Source: Coptis chinensis (taxonomy: Eukaryota; Streptophyta; Magnoliopsida; Ranunculales; Ranunculaceae). Taken from it: DNA of 64,000 nucleotides. Numbering within the stretch: the stretch's first letter is position 1; each line of letters starts with the position of its first letter. The translations under genes and the position numbers were made by a program. This document shows, piece after piece, positions 23,340-35,035 of this stretch. The stretch spans positions 17,337,501-17,401,500 of the forward strand of contig CM027381.1 of the NCBI GenBank assembly GCA_015680905.1, in the 5' to 3' direction. The notes below the pieces were generated by a model, which had not been told where the DNA came from, ran no database searches, and was given only the letters and a program-made list of their open reading frames with translations.

Positions 23340-23700
23340 GCAACAAGATTAACAAAGATGGTTTGTCTAGAGGAAATCCTGGTGAAGCTAGTTATGGTGC
23401 AGTCTTTAGAAATGCTAACAATGAAATCCAACAAGTTGTGTAGAAACTAGAAAGCTTGGTGTTAACACTTGCTATATTACTGAAGTCCTGGGTATTCTTC
23501 AGAGTATTGAGGAGGCAGTGGGTTGAATTAGATTTCATCACAGCAGTCATGGCCTTTGGAGACGATCGACTTCCCTGGTTCTTAAAACAGAGGTGTAAGA
23601 GAGCTCAAAGAAGTTTGTTTCAGTCTAATTACAAGCATGTGGCAAGAGGCAAATTTTGCAGCTAACATAACCACAAATCATACATGCACTCTCACTCAAC
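23340..23700 (+). pseudogene. LINE-type RNase H (RVT_3-like) remnant
   Basis: In one frame near 23345-23435 the sequence reads INKDGLSRGNPGEASYGAVF then RNANNEIQQVV. This is the start of the plant LINE-associated RNase H fold, where N-x-D-G-S-x-R-G-N-P-G is usual. In shifted frames the blocks TEVLGILQSIEEAVG and YKHVARGKFCS follow, the latter like the end block HVxREAN. Frame shifts show it is dead. It is probably the 3' end of an old non-LTR retrotransposon; no poly(A) end was defined. Confidence 0.65.
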
Positions 23701-24386
23701 TGCACTTATAATCATGTATGAGGGAAGACCCTAGAGGCTTACCAGATGGGAATCTCACTCTGTGACTTATTAAAGATTCGATTAAAGGTGGTTAGGGGTT
23801 GTACAAACCCAAACCAATAGCCTCTATAATGTAACTTGTACATTCATTTCACATATTAATACAATTTTGCTAACTTTGAAAAGAAAATGCATGTCATCAA
23901 AACCTATTTGATATGATGCAAATTAAAATGCATGTCTAAATTCTACATCTATTTTTCATAACTTAAAAGTAAATCAGATTTGAACATGCAATTTAAAATG
24001 CACAATCTAACATTATATTTTTATTTATTTTTCATTAAAAAGTAAATATGAAAGAAATATAAAAACGAACTTTTTAGAAGTGTGTACATTATTTGACTTA
24101 TTTCCAAGAAAACAGTTTTGTAATTTCGTTAGCATTTAACTTATTAACAAGGAAAATATTTTTGGGTTTTCATATAGACACCACTGATTTTACCAAGGGA
24201 ACCACACACTAGCCACAAAACAAACGGGTCCTAGAATTAGGACTGAAAAGAATAATCTTTTAAAATAGTTTATTAATAATCAAAACACAAATTTTCTCTT
24301 ACGAAATTTTTTAATATTAAAAATCAAACAATAAATATTTATAAAGTTTATAACTAATTGAAGATACTCATTGATTTATTTATTTT

Positions 24387-24641
24387 TGTTATGAAAGGTG
24401 TGGGCCTCATGTGGATGCCCATCATTGAGTCCATATAAGGCACCTCCTCATATGTTTCTATTCTTGTAACTTTTGTATCTTGGAGAGGAGGTTACCTAGT
24501 TATATATAAAAAAGAACCTCCTCTCATTCATAAATTACATCAATAAGATTTCTCTCGATCTCTCCCTCTCTATCCATTTCTCTCCATTGTTCTTCTGCTT
24601 GGTTAGTGTAGTATTTTCTTAAAAGCTAGTTAATTATAACA
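24387..24641 (+). repeat. Copia 5' LTR
   Basis: The 255-bp repeat starts TGTTATGAAAGGTGTGGGCC and ends TTATAACA, with mutually inverse ends. A TATATATAAAAAAG stretch at about 24500-24513 is the likely promoter. It is followed by CGATATCAGCACG, resembling the internal tRNA-Met primer sites used by plant copia elements. Confidence 0.9.
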
Positions 24642-26300
24642 CGATATCAGCACGAAAGAATCTTGGAGCTATCAACTACTAAGTACCATATTCTTCTACT
24701 TATCATCTACTACACGAAAGCAAATGTACATACGAGAACACTATTGTTTGTTTTTTTACTAGAGCAGTTTCGGTTTTGTGCTTTGATGAAGGTCTTTCCA
24801 AGGTTGGATTGACCTGAACATTTTATGGTAGATGCGTAACTCATGAGTAAACAACATATCAAAATTTTAGAAAAATCTAAAGGTTAAATCGTCGGATACA
24901 AAGAACGATATTGTTCATACTTGATCTAGCTATGACTTCATTCGAATTTGCTTTTCTTTTATTTTGTTTATTTTTTCAATATATACTCTAGAACAATAAT
25001 GTAAAACCTAAAGTTCTACGATATATTTGGGAGCCCGAAGTTCAAAGATCTATTCTTTTTAGGAACCTGATGTTCCAAGATCTAATTTTTAGCAAGTTCC
25101 AAAATCCAATTTTTAGGAACCTGAAGTTCGAAGATCTATTTTTTTTAGGAATGAACCAAAAGTTCCAAGATCCAATTTTTAGGAACTTGAGTTCCAAGAT
25201 CTAATTTTTTAGGAACCAGAAGTTCCAAGGTCCAATTTTTAGGAACCTGAAGTTCCAAGATCTATTTATTTTAGGAACCAGAAATTCCAAGGTCTAATTT
25301 TTAGGAACTTGAAGTTCCCAAGATATGATCAAATTTTTAGAAACCTGAAGTTCCAAGAGAAGCTGAAGTTCAAAGATCTTAATTTTGTTTTTAAGAACTT
25401 GAAGTTTTTAATTTTAAATTAGGACATGAAATTCCAAAATCATGAACTAAACTTGTAGTTTTTAATAAAACCATAAATTCGTTAAATTTTCTATGAAGAA
25501 CTAGAAGTTCTAATATACTTAGAACCTTCTAACCTTATAATCCCAAGCGTTTAATTCTTTTACTCAAATTCTTAATCCTATATATAGGGAGTTAGATTAG
25601 AACCTAGAGTATAAATAGTTTTTTTAAAGTATTTTCTGAGTTGAACGCTATGAACATTCTTAATAGTTATTTCAAAAGAGAATTAGATGCAATGTATTCA
25701 TTCTTGAATATTTTTTAAGAACCACATTGTTATATATGTTATATTATAATGTTAATTTACATTGTTTCATGTGTTAATCGAATAAAAATGGTTACATTAT
25801 TGTTAATGTGACTTTGTAGTATATGTTACTTTGTGGTGCTAACTTACATATGAGTCACAATAAGTGATATTTGGTAGTATTGTTATACATGTGACTCAAA
25901 TTATAACCAGAGGTGCTTAATCACATTTGTATTGGCCTAATTTCAGTCCAAGGTGGAGATTCTTAGGGTGAGTGAACCAAATTGTGATTAATCCCACAAC
26001 AAGTAGCAAAGAAGCTACACTCCAATTGTGGGATCTCACTCCTTATAACTCCAAAGCCTTTCTTTAATTAAAAACCCCACATCATAAATGAGGCCTTGGT
26101 ATGGTGCGTAATATTGTGGAGGACAATATCAAACTTGGGTGAGAGATTTGTGAGGGCACCATGTGTGGGTCCTAGGCTTGGCTACGGTCAGGCCCGACAA
26201 AAGATATCCAAACATTGTGGAATATGTGATTGAATGTATATGACATCTTTATAATGTGGAATATAAAGTTTTGTAAATTCAAGATTGACACAAATAAGGT
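24642..26300 (+). other. Copia leader with degenerate tandem repeats
   Basis: No gag frame is recognisable. From about 25025 to 25520 the sequence is a run of about a dozen units of 28-35 bases built on AGGAACCTGAAGTTCCAAGATCTAA with a short T run. Each unit contains a small near-palindrome around GAAGTTCC/GGAACCTG. The rest is AT-rich and non-coding. Confidence 0.75.
26296..26300. repeat. Target-site duplication of element B (left)
   Basis: AAGGT precedes the first 371-bp LTR and recurs at 35651-35655 after the second. The same point in the copia interior is thereby duplicated, showing that B inserted into the copia element. Confidence 0.95.
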
Positions 26301-26671
26301 TGTAGTGGCATGATACCGTCCTGGAATATCATAGGGAGTTGGGCCGGACTTAACATAACCCACGAGGCCGCGCTGTACCAGATCGGGATGCCAGCACGTG
26401 GTTGCGGTACGGAAACCCTACACATGGAGGGGAGGGGACCGCGAGATAGAGGGACAGGTGGAGGGTTGAGATGAGAGAGGGAGGGGATATAAAAGTGAAG
26501 TGAGGGGAAAAGAAAGAGGGGGAAGAAAGAGAAAAAGAGGGAGGAGAGGGGTGCGGCAACACAGCCAAGAGAGAAGGCGGTGAACAGGATTGTAACCAGT
26601 GTTTGAGTTGTAACAGCTTGAACTCAATATTTGGGTTGTAAGAGCTTGCCATTGGTATTTGTGTTGTAACA
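26301..26671 (+). repeat. Element B 5' LTR
   Basis: 371 bp, TGTAGTGG...TTGTAACA, with a TATA box TATAAAAG at 26488-26495 and purine-rich sequence around it. The long open frames seen on its minus strand are low-complexity Ser/Pro/Leu translation of the purine-rich strand. Confidence 0.97.
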
Positions 26672-26673
26672 TT

Positions 26674-26690
26674 TGGCGCCGTCTGTGGGG
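26674..26690 (+). other. Element B primer-binding site
   Basis: TGGCGCCGTCTGTGGGG starts two bases after the LTR. TGGCGCCG is the complement of a tRNA 3' end (CGGCGCCA), as in tRNA-Asp; the later bases fit that tRNA less well. Its place directly after the LTR defines it as the minus-strand primer site. Confidence 0.8.
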
Positions 26691-26705
26691 ACCAACAGGG
26701 TAGAA

Positions 26706-27980
26706 ATGGCACCAAAGAAGGCGGCGGGTAGGCCCCGAAAGAAGAGAGTCCCGGAACAAATGCCGAAGGCGGCGGAAGAAGGAGAGAGGGGACGAGGAGG
26801 AGGAAAAGCAGGAGGGAAGCGCGGCTCATGCGAGAAGAAATTGGGAGGTTGAGAGGAAAATGAGGAGCCGAGGAGAGAAAAGAGAGAAGGGAGGAAGAAT
26901 CCGGGGATGAGACGTAAGAGAAGCGAGGAGAGAAAAAAGCGGAGGATGAGGAGTAAGGACCGACCTTGGTGGACAATCCGGTGACCGGGTTAACAATGGA
27001 GCAGGTCCAGCAAATGATTAACAGCGACAGAGAGGCGAATCTTCAACGGACAAGGGACTCAAACGGGCGCGGCCAGTCAAGTGGTGGCGGGGTTGAATCG
27101 CAACCCCCTGGCGGACGCGATATGGACGTCCGAGGTACCAAAACGCTTCAACCAGCCGAGATTCGAGGTATGACGGCACGGGGGACCCGGCATCACATCC
27201 ATCATTTCAGACGGCCAGATGCCTCTCCGGCAAGAGGCGAGGTATGATGGTCTCGGTGCATGATGTTCCCGGCTAGCCTTAAGGGTGGGGCTTCCGACTG
27301 GTACTATCGATTACCCTCAAAGAGCATAACGAATTTCCAAGAGCTAGAACAGGCATTTGTTGACCATTTCATACATCAGAAGAGGAGGGTGGTAGACATC
27401 GCGGCCTTATTCAATGTTAGACAAAGATCCGCGGAGTCTGTCAGAGAGTATCTGTGTCGCTTCAAGGCCGAGACCTTAAAGGTGGAAAATCTGGACGAGA
27501 GAACGGCGGTAATAGCGTTCGAAAGGGGGGTCGACGGGAGACGGCCCATCCATCGGTGCGGGCTAAGAACGAGATTGCGACCTTGCACGAATTATACCCG
27601 CGGGTAGAGAAGTACATCAGATACGAAGATACCATGCAGAAGGAATCGAAGAGGGGAGGCAAGACAGTATCAGCAGTGGAGAAAGAGAGGGAACGCGGTA
27701 AGACCGGGGGAAATGACCGAGGCAAAGAGAGATACCGCGGACAATCATCGAGGCCGGAAAGAGGGAGGGAAGTAGTTCGAAGAGAGCAGAGGGGAGGGAA
27801 GCCATACCGCCGAATGGAGACCGTCCGGCCGGTAAGACCGTTGAGTGAGATATTACCATTGATAAAAATGTGCAAGGATACGGGGGTCGCGAACCATTCC
27901 GCGGAAATGCCTAACAAGCCATCTGCGACTATCACGGTGTGCACAATCACGAGACCAACGATTGTTATGCCTTAAAATGG
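26706..27980 (+). pseudogene. Element B gag, frameshifted
   Basis: The likely start is 26706 (MAPKKAAGRPRKKRVPEQMP, a basic N-terminus). It shifts into the frame open at 26966-27247 (MVDNPVTGLTMEQVQQMINS) and then 27260-27607. The last is a clear retrotransposon gag domain: LKGGASDWYYRLP, ITNFQELEQAFVDHF, QRSAESVREYLCRFKAETL. A basic Arg/Glu-rich linker (27600-27840) leads to a zinc-knuckle-like block (YHGVHNHETNDCYALK) near 27940-27975. Three or more frame changes break it. Confidence 0.85.
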
Positions 27981-28244
27981 TTAGTCCGAGATTGGTAGAG
28001 AAGGGGATGCCGAGGGATTTGTGGGGGGAACCTCCAATAGGGAGCGGGTGCCGCGCGGGCGAATACTTGAACTATAAATGTTATTTTCAGCGGGGAAGCA
28101 CCGAGCCATAATGCCCACCGACAAGGTCGACGGACATGAAAGTATCCAAAGTCAATAAAAATCGCACCAAGGACGAGATACGAGAAAGAGACAATGGAAG
28201 AGACAATTACATTCTCCAAGGCGACCTCCGAAGCCGTGGATACA

Positions 28245-28730
28245 CCGCATGAGGATGCGTTGGTCATTATTACAATAGCGATGGGTAATTATGTGGTCAA
28301 AAGGGGTCCCGATAGATCGTGGTAGCGCCGCGGATTTGCTTGTTTAGAGGGGCTATAGAGGAGATGGGATCGACCGGGGAAACTGAGACCTCCGCTGGAC
28401 AAGTTTGTAATGGATTCAATGGGAGCGCGTCGAGCCTATGGGGAACTCTTGCTACCAGTAACCGCGGGACCGGTGACAGTGTTCTCAAGGTTTATGGTGG
28501 TAGATTCCAGCTCCCAGTACAACGCGATCCTGGGGAGGAGATGGATACATGAGATGAGGGCGGTGCCGTCGACGTACTATCAAGTTATTCGATTCCCTAC
28601 CCCAACGGGAACATATGAGGTCCGCGGAGATCAGGTGGCATCTAAAAATAGTCACCAGAATACAATCAAGAGGATGTCCCGCGGACCAGAGGAGAAGCCG
28701 ACGAGCTCCAGGAAGAGGTCCGCGTAGCAA
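28245..28730 (+). pseudogene. Element B aspartic protease region
   Basis: Blocks EDALVI, GNYVVKR, then after a frameshift DRGSAADLLV around 28315-28345 (D-R-G-S in place of D-T/S-G). The frame open from 28410 reads LPVTAGPVTVFSRFMVV, YNAILGRRWIHEMRAVPSTY, YQVIRFPTPTGTYEVRGDQV. This is the same protease-RT linker as in element A, better kept. The active-site context is altered and the frame shifted, so it is inactive as written. Confidence 0.8.
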
Positions 28731-28784
28731 TTACAGTGCGGGGCCGCGGAAGGGGGTGAGCAAGTCGCGGTAATCCCAAAAACT

Positions 28785-30112
28785 TTGGATGAGATAGAGA
28801 TGGTAAACCTGGGGCAGGGAGAGGAAGAGAAGTTCACGTCGATAGGGTCGAGTCTTGCAGTGGAATGGAGGGAGAAACTGATACAATGCTTGGTGAGAAA
28901 CAAAGACGTCTTTGCGTGGGAAATAGAGGATATCACTGGTTTAGATCCGGAATTCGCATGTCATCGCCTGCATATGAGGGAGGACGCGAAGCCAGTGAGA
29001 CAGAAGATGAGGGGTATGAGGCCCAAATACGCGGAAGGAATCCGAGAAGAAGTTGTCAGATTAAAAAATGCGGGAATTATAAGGGATGTGGAATTCACGG
29101 ACTGGTTGTCCAACATAGTCGAGGTCCCGAAGAAGAATGGGAAGGTCAGGATGTGTGTTGACTTCACAGATGTAAATTTAGAGTGCCCGAAAGACAGTTA
29201 TCCAATGCCGCGAGTTGACGAAGTTGGTAGACAGATCGGCGGGGTTCAAAGATGTTCTCATTTATGGACGATCGATGGGGTACAACCAGTGGCGATGTAT
29301 GGTCCGGATCGAGGAGAAGACCTCCTTCAGAGTGGAAGGAGGCACATACCGCTACACTAGAATGCCGTTTGGGTTGAAAATGCAGGGCCACATTCCAGTA
29401 CGCTGGCGGAGAAGATGTTCGAGGGCAAAATTCGCAAGCGGCATTGAGATATACATCGATGATATGGTGGAAAAGAGCATGTCGGAACAGGAACATTTGG
29501 AGGGGTTGGAGGAGACATTCCGGATATTGCGGACCCACAATTTGAAGCTCAACCCCGAGAAATGTACATTTGGGGTGACCACAGGGAAATTTCTAGGGTA
29601 TATTGTGACACAATGAGGGATAGAGGCAAACCCGAGCAGATTAGGTCATTGATAGAGATGCCCCCGCCCAGAGATAAAGAAAGGAGGTCTGTGCGGTTGG
29701 CTGGAAGGGTTCGCGGCTCTCAATAGATTCATATCGGGTCGTCGACAAATGCAGGGCCGGTGATCGACCGCTGAGGAACTCCGCTGGATTTCTCATGGAC
29801 GGGCAGAGTGTGAAACGAGTTCGGGGGCTCAAAAGGTATTTGGGGGAGATCCCTTTGTTGTCGCGACCGGAAGAGGGAGAGAAATTGTATATGTATCTAG
29901 GGGTCACGGATTACGCAATCAGCTGGGTCCTCGTTCGAGTAGTGGATAAGATAGAAAAACCAGTGTACTTTCAGAGCAAGACAATGTTGGATGCGGAAAC
30001 CAGGTACAGTCGCGTGGAGAAGTACGCCCTCGCCTTGATATTTTCGGCCCTGAAACTAAAGCCCTACTTCGAAGCACACTCAGTGATCGTGGTCACGAAC
30101 TTGCCCCTTTAA
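28785..30112 (+). pseudogene. Element B reverse transcriptase and first RNase H
   Basis: The frame open at 28785 reads NKDVFAWEIEDITGLDPEF, GMRPKYAEGIREEVVRLKNA, VPKKNGKVRMCVDFTDVNLE and CPKDSYPMPRVDE. It then shifts near 29220 into the 29215-29616 frame, with TSFRVEGGTYRYTRMPFGLK, YIDDMV (the intact YxDD catalytic motif) and LNPEKCTFGVTTGKFLGYIV. RNase H is open at 29795-30112 (KPVYFQSKTMLDAETRYSRV, YFEAHSVIVVTNLPL). Small deletions are seen at about 29220-29300 and 29380-29430, and stops near 29615 and 30110. Confidence 0.88.
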
Positions 30113-30132
30113 GCCTGGCTCGGCGAGAAATC

Positions 30133-30640
30133 GTGGAGAATGTTGAAATGGGCCGTGATGCCGAAAGTGCATATGAGATCCAATATCAGGTTAGGACAGT
30201 GGAGAAGGCTCAGGCCCTGGCTGAGTTCTTGGCGGAGTTCCCCGCAGAGGACCCTACTTGGGGTGAGGGGATGGTTTTGGAAAATGAGGGAGAAAAAGAA
30301 CAGGGTAGCGCGGATCCTTGGGACGAAGGTAACGGTTGGAGAGTGTTTGCCGACGGGTCAGCAACGGATGCCGGCAGCGGAATCGGCGTAGTATTGGTCA
30401 TGCCAGACAATAACAGGCTGGAGCTGACGATGAAATTAGGGTTCGCGGCATCTAATAACGAGGCAGAGTATGAGGCGGTAATTGCGGGCATGGGAATGGC
30501 AGAAGGCTTGGGGGTGAAGGAACTTACCGCGGTAATCTCGACTCAATTTGGTGGTGTGCCAGCGAATGGTGGATTCGGCCGCACGGTGTCCCGTGATGGC
30601 GAGATACTTGGGGTCCTCCGGTCGGGCGTCCGAAGTTCAC
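30133..30640 (+). pseudogene. Element B second (Tat-type) RNase H
   Basis: The frame open from 30133 contains VEKAQALAEFLAEF, then NGWRVFADGSATDAGSGIGV, MPDNNRLELTMKLGF and ASNNEAEYEAVIAGMGMAEG. The domain matches the extra RNase H of element A at 16930-17330. Conserved sequence fades after about 30540 with a frame shift before the expected catalytic DSQLV block. Confidence 0.8.
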
Positions 30641-30959
30641 GCGATTCGGTTTGTACATTTGAACCGTGGGGAGAACCAAATCCGATGCCCCGCATATGTG
30701 GCGCGCAGCCATGCCGGGTCCGAAGGAAGGACTATAGAGGTGAGAAGACCGACGGACCGAAAGCCGAGGAACCAGTTGGAATAATGAATACCGCAAAGAG
30801 CGAATGGAAGGATGGATGTAAGCCCATCAAGCGCTTTTGACAGAGGGGAGAAATATTGGTCCCGAGAGATAACGAAGGTTGGAACGCAGCATACTTCGGA
30901 GATACACATTAGTAGGGGAGAGTTATATCGAGGAATTTCAAAGGGACCTTTGTTGAAAT

Positions 30960-32045
30960 GCTTGGGGCGGGATCGCTCGAGAGGTGCCCGATGAGCTACA
31001 TGAAGGGATTGCGGGGCCACTCAAATGAGGCGGACGACAAGATATACATAGATTCGCGACCACGAGGGTTACTTCGGCCTCACATGAAGAGAGACGCTGT
31101 GGAATTCTCCAAAAAATGCGAGAAGTGTCGAGATTTTCTCGGTTGATATGGCCCCAGCCGAAGCACGCAGACAAGCAGGTGTCTAGCCCATGGCCATTCG
31201 CGATGTGGGCCCTTGACATAGTGGGACGCCCCCATGGCCCGCGGTAAGAGGAGGTTCTTATTGGTCGCGAATCCGACTACTTTACAAAGTGGATTGAAGC
31301 CGCAGCCGCGTTACAGCAAAGAAAAGAGGTGCATGTGATCAAGTTCTTGTGGGAAAATATCATTTGCCGTTTCGGGTTGCCCTATGCTATAATCGCGGAT
31401 AATGGAACCCAGTTCACGGGTTCAAAGGTTAGGGGTTTCCTACAAACGTATCACATCAAGCAGGGATTCTCAGCCCCATACAACCCCGAGGGAAATGGGC
31501 AGGCGGAATCCTCTAACAAAACTATACTCAACAATCTCAAGAGGAAACTGGAGGGCGTGAAGGGTCCCGGGCGGCGAACTAACTAAGTGCTTTGGGCCTA
31601 TCGGACGACCCCACCTAACATCCACCGATGAAACCCCTTTGCATTGGCATATGGAGTAGAAGCCGTGATACCAACAGAGATGGTGGTGGCGACTACTAGG
31701 ACCGCCGGCTGTCGAGGATAAGTCAAGCCAAATCGCATTTTGGCGGGGACATGAACCTAGCGAGAGGAAAGAAGAGACACGCCACGCGATCGATTGAAGA
31801 TTATCACCGCCACCGCAGAGGTAGTAATGACAAAAAGTCGAGAGTGAGGAGATTTTTATGGGGAGACAAGGTGCTTCGAGAGACTCCCAAAGACCAAAAA
31901 AAGCTAGCGAGGGAAGTTGGGCCCGGCGTGGGAGGGCCTTACGTGAGTGGTCGAGGTAGGGGAACCGCACCTACAAAAGTTACAAACCTTGGAGGGAACA
32001 ATGGACAAGCCGTGGAATGTAAGGTTGTTGAAAATATTTCATGAG
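30960..32045 (+). pseudogene. Element B integrase
   Basis: A zinc-finger-like region runs near 30990-31140 (EKCRDFLG at its end), broken by shifts. The catalytic core shows ALDIVGRPHGPR near 31210, YFTKWIEAAAALQQRKEVHV near 31280, then an open frame 31329-31586 with FGLPYAIIADNGTQFTGSKV and NPEGNGQAESSNKTILNNLK. The D, D and E catalytic positions are all present. Later blocks VLWAYRTTP and EVVIPTEM-like sequence, then a C-terminal RGPYVS-like block, run to about 32000 in changing frames. Confidence 0.82.
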
Positions 32046-32683
32046 TGAATGTAAATGAGAGAGACTGAAAACTGCATGAGCTATTTGTACATATATAAAA
32101 CCGTAGCACTTTTGAGGTGGAATATTATTGTTTGAGTTTTCATTACCCCTCGAGTGAAGGGAAGGGGGATGAGCCCCCCGGACGAGAGGTCCAAACCTTA
32201 GGGGGCAAAAGGAGTTGCCACACTAAGGTGAGGTCTCGGGGCGGGGGTGAGAGGAGTCGCCTCGACCCACAGGAGATAGGGCAGCGAAGCGAAGAGGCTT
32301 CCGTGCGCGTGCGGCAGAGTACTGCCGCCGGAGGAAGAGAGTAGCGGAGCCCCAACTGGACATGGGGCGGAGCAAGTCAAACATCCCCAACCGACGAGTC
32401 GGAGGCGCTTAACAGAGGCCACCAGATCGAAAGCAAACATACAAATAGGAGGGTTGGCGAAACAATCGATAAAAGAGGAGATAAAAAGGGCGTAACATAA
32501 TATGAACATCCCAACCGGGGAGTGAAAATACAAAGATAAAGTAGCATAGAAAGTATGACAACATAGCATCAAGAGAAGCCTAGCCTGGGCACAAACAAGC
32601 TATTTTCAAGACATATTACTTTCCAGGGATCACCGGGCGGCGGCTTCTATAACTACGCCCGCAGTACCATGTCTATAGCCCGG
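32046..32683. other. Gap between element B pol and the antisense gene
   Basis: No coding sequence is supported. The two genes converge here, pol reading rightward and the accessory gene leftward, so any 3' ends would face each other. The larger frames on either strand are low-complexity or shadow frames. Confidence 0.55.
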
Positions 32684-33161
32684 CTACCAGCCGCATCTCC
32701 CTCCCGGCAGAGAGTCCCAGATTGGCACATCGATCTCAGATGGCGGAGCAGCGGCGGGAGCCTCCGGAAGGAGGCGGCCTTCTTTGGTGAGCCGGTTCAT
32801 CTCCTCCTTAACCTTCTTGGCCACCCTTTTCTCGGCTTGGGCCCGGTAAATGCCCCGGAGCTCGTCCATGTCGGCCTCATGTTTGCGTGGAGTGCTGCAA
32901 AGAGCTTCTTGGTGCTTTTGAGAAAGGGAGTCCAGGAGCGGCAGCATGCTTCTCTTGAAGAGTCTCGCGCTGGAGGGCGGCCGCGTTCATATACGCCAAG
33001 TAGGCGGCCTCTGCGGTCCTGAGCTCGTCTTGGGCCCTTAGCTTGTCTAGGTCCGCGGCCGAGTTCTTCTCTTCTAGGTGGGCCACCTCCTTATCAAGTT
33101 CATTAATCCGCGCCCTGGCACCAAACAGGCCGCGGATCATGAAGGAGATATCCAAACTCAT

Positions 33162-33233
33162 CTGAAGAAGGGAGCAAAAGTCAGAATACTTCAAGAGAGG
33201 GAAGGAAGATATTGAATGCAAAGAGAGGGGTAC
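33162..33233 (-). other. Intron 2 of the antisense gene
   Basis: On the minus strand it starts GTACCCC at 33233 and ends CTTCTTCAG at 33162 (72 bases, pyrimidine-rich 3' end). It contains an in-frame stop. The coiled-coil coding region begins directly after it; the phase across this junction is off by one in the present sequence, in keeping with the other small frameshifts. Confidence 0.6.
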
Positions 33234-34019
33234 CTTCTCCCAGCCTGTGTAGAAGGGACTCAAAGGAACCACCTTCGGCATATGCCATATCTTTGGGGAG
33301 GTGAGACCCAAAGAACAGGGAAGAAGCCAATGCCGGGTTCTTGAGGAAGCGAGTCCTTGATAGTCGTGGTCGCGGTTCCGAAGCTTGAAGGAGGGCAAAA
33401 TGGAGGAATGGGCTCGTCGGCCTCCTTATCAGTTTGGGACGCCACCTCCTTCCCGGGGCGCTGTTCCACTTGAGGGGGCGCGGCCTTAGATGGGGGGCCT
33501 TCTCCAGGGACGGAAGGCAGCGGACGTTTGGAGGCTGGTGGAGGAGATGGAGGAACAGCGGTGGATTGGGGGGCAGCGGCGACAACGTCCTCATCCGAGT
33601 CGCTATCGAAGAGTTTGCGTTTGTTAAGCGCATGCTTGAAAGGGGGGAAGTGGTGGAAGAGGAATGAGATGGGGAGTATTGGTCTTCCCAAGTCTCCAGG
33701 GAGCGGTAGGGAGTAGGGGCTGCGGAGTGATGAGTGGTATGACGAACAGGTTGGGGGCGGAGTGATGAGGCGGCGGTGCGGCGTTTTTTCTTGGGAGGGG
33801 AAGTGACACGGGGCTTTCTTTCTTTAGGGGGAGGAGGACGAAAAAATGGGGCGCTGTATTTTCCTATGGATGCCAACTCAGGATCTGACAATAAGGGAGT
33901 AGCGGTGGCAGGGTCAATCCCAAGTAGCACGGACTGAGCCGCACCCAGGTCACGAATCCTCTGGAAGGTCGTGGAAAAGATGTTGTCGTAAGGTCGCGAT
34001 CTCGAGTCGGGCCGCCAAC

Positions 34020-34097
34020 CTGAAACAGATAAATGACAAGTTGGATTAGAAACCGAAAGACATACTTCCATGGGGGTAGATAAAGAGCGGGACTCAC
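34020..34097 (-). other. Intron 1 of the antisense gene
   Basis: Read on the minus strand, the 78-base segment starts GTGAGTCC at 34097 and ends CTGTTTCAG at 34020, both good plant splice signals. Its length is a multiple of three, so the flanking frame is preserved whether or not it is removed. Confidence 0.65.
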
Positions 34098-35035
34098 CAC
34101 TGGGGAGGAAGGCCAGGTGATGGAGATCCAACTCAGGTGGAAGGTCCGCGGAGAGGAAATTTCCGGAGATATAAAGAGGGTAGTGATGCCATAATTTGTC
34201 GGAGGAAGTGATGCGAAGGATAAAGTGCTTTTTTCTAGGGCGGAGGCAAAATGAGTGATAGCCCACACTGACTTCCTTGGTACTCTTTTTGAGGTAGAAG
34301 TGGGCGCCATGTCGCGAACCGTTATCTGCGGGTACTTCCGCGGTTGTAGTGGTTCGCGGCATACATGACCCTCCAGAAATTGCCAATACCTTGGCACGGG
34401 GGGATGTTGAAGTGATTGCACACCTCGACATCAAGACGGGTGAGAGGCAATCGAAGGCCGGCGACAATCTGTCCTACCGTGGCCACGAGACACCCTGGCT
34501 TGTGGGGGACCAAATGGGGGTAATAAGTTAAGTCAGGCACGTGCTCTAAGGTGACGTCAGCGGGTATCCCGTAAGCCGCTTTAACAGCCTCAAGATTAGG
34601 TCTACGGCTACGCATGTGGTGGTGGCGGAAGGGCAAAAGCTTGCCCGAGAGGTAGGGGCCTCTGGTCCAGTCGAGGGGGCAAGGCTGCGGTGTAGGGAGG
34701 AGGAGGAGGAGGCGGATCTAGAGACGGACATCGAGGGGGGGTGGAAGACGACGGCCACAACAACAAGGCAGGAAAGGAAGTGGAGATGAACAGTTCCAAA
34801 CACAAAGGAGCAATGAGCACTATAGCAATTAAAGGAAGCCAGAGAGAAAAGGAGACCAACCTGAGGAAAAGGGAGAGCAACCGGAGCAAGAATGTCAGCC
34901 ACGTAACCCGAAGAAAACGACGAAATGAAATAATCGGCGGAGCTGGGAAAATAGAAGAAAGATGGAGGAAAAGGGGAAGAGGAACTGAAAGGCGAAAGAT
35001 GGGCTGAGTGAGAGAGAGAAAAGAAATCGAGCGGG

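Larger units (their letters stand above)
32684..34731 (-). pseudogene. Antisense spliced accessory gene of element B (putative gypsy-type transposon protein family)
   Basis: This gene is read opposite to pol. A likely start is 34729-34731 (MSVSRSASSSSSLHRSL). A domain follows with LEHVPDLTYYPHL, GLRLPLTRLDVEVCNHFNIP and GNFWRVMYAANHY, the pattern I associate with Pfam PF04195 (putative gypsy-type transposon). Then come HFYLKKSTKE and FCLRPRKKHF, an intron at 34020-34097, and a Pro/Lys/Arg-rich middle with an acidic KLFDSDSDEDVV. A second intron (33162-33233) precedes a coiled coil (ARINELDKEVAHLEEKNSAA, then RKHEADMDELRGIYRAQAEK), ending at 32684. Several single-base shifts break it as written. 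The function of such proteins is not known to me. Confidence 0.7.

Noticed and set aside
26350-26976. 208-codon minus-strand frame over the element B 5' LTR (and matching frames at 35329-35660)
   Set aside because: Ser/Pro/Leu low-complexity translation of a purine-rich strand; it spans LTR, primer site and gag start and has no domain.
27462-27950. 162-codon minus-strand frame
   Set aside because: It is the reverse complement of the basic linker of element B gag and has no motif of its own.
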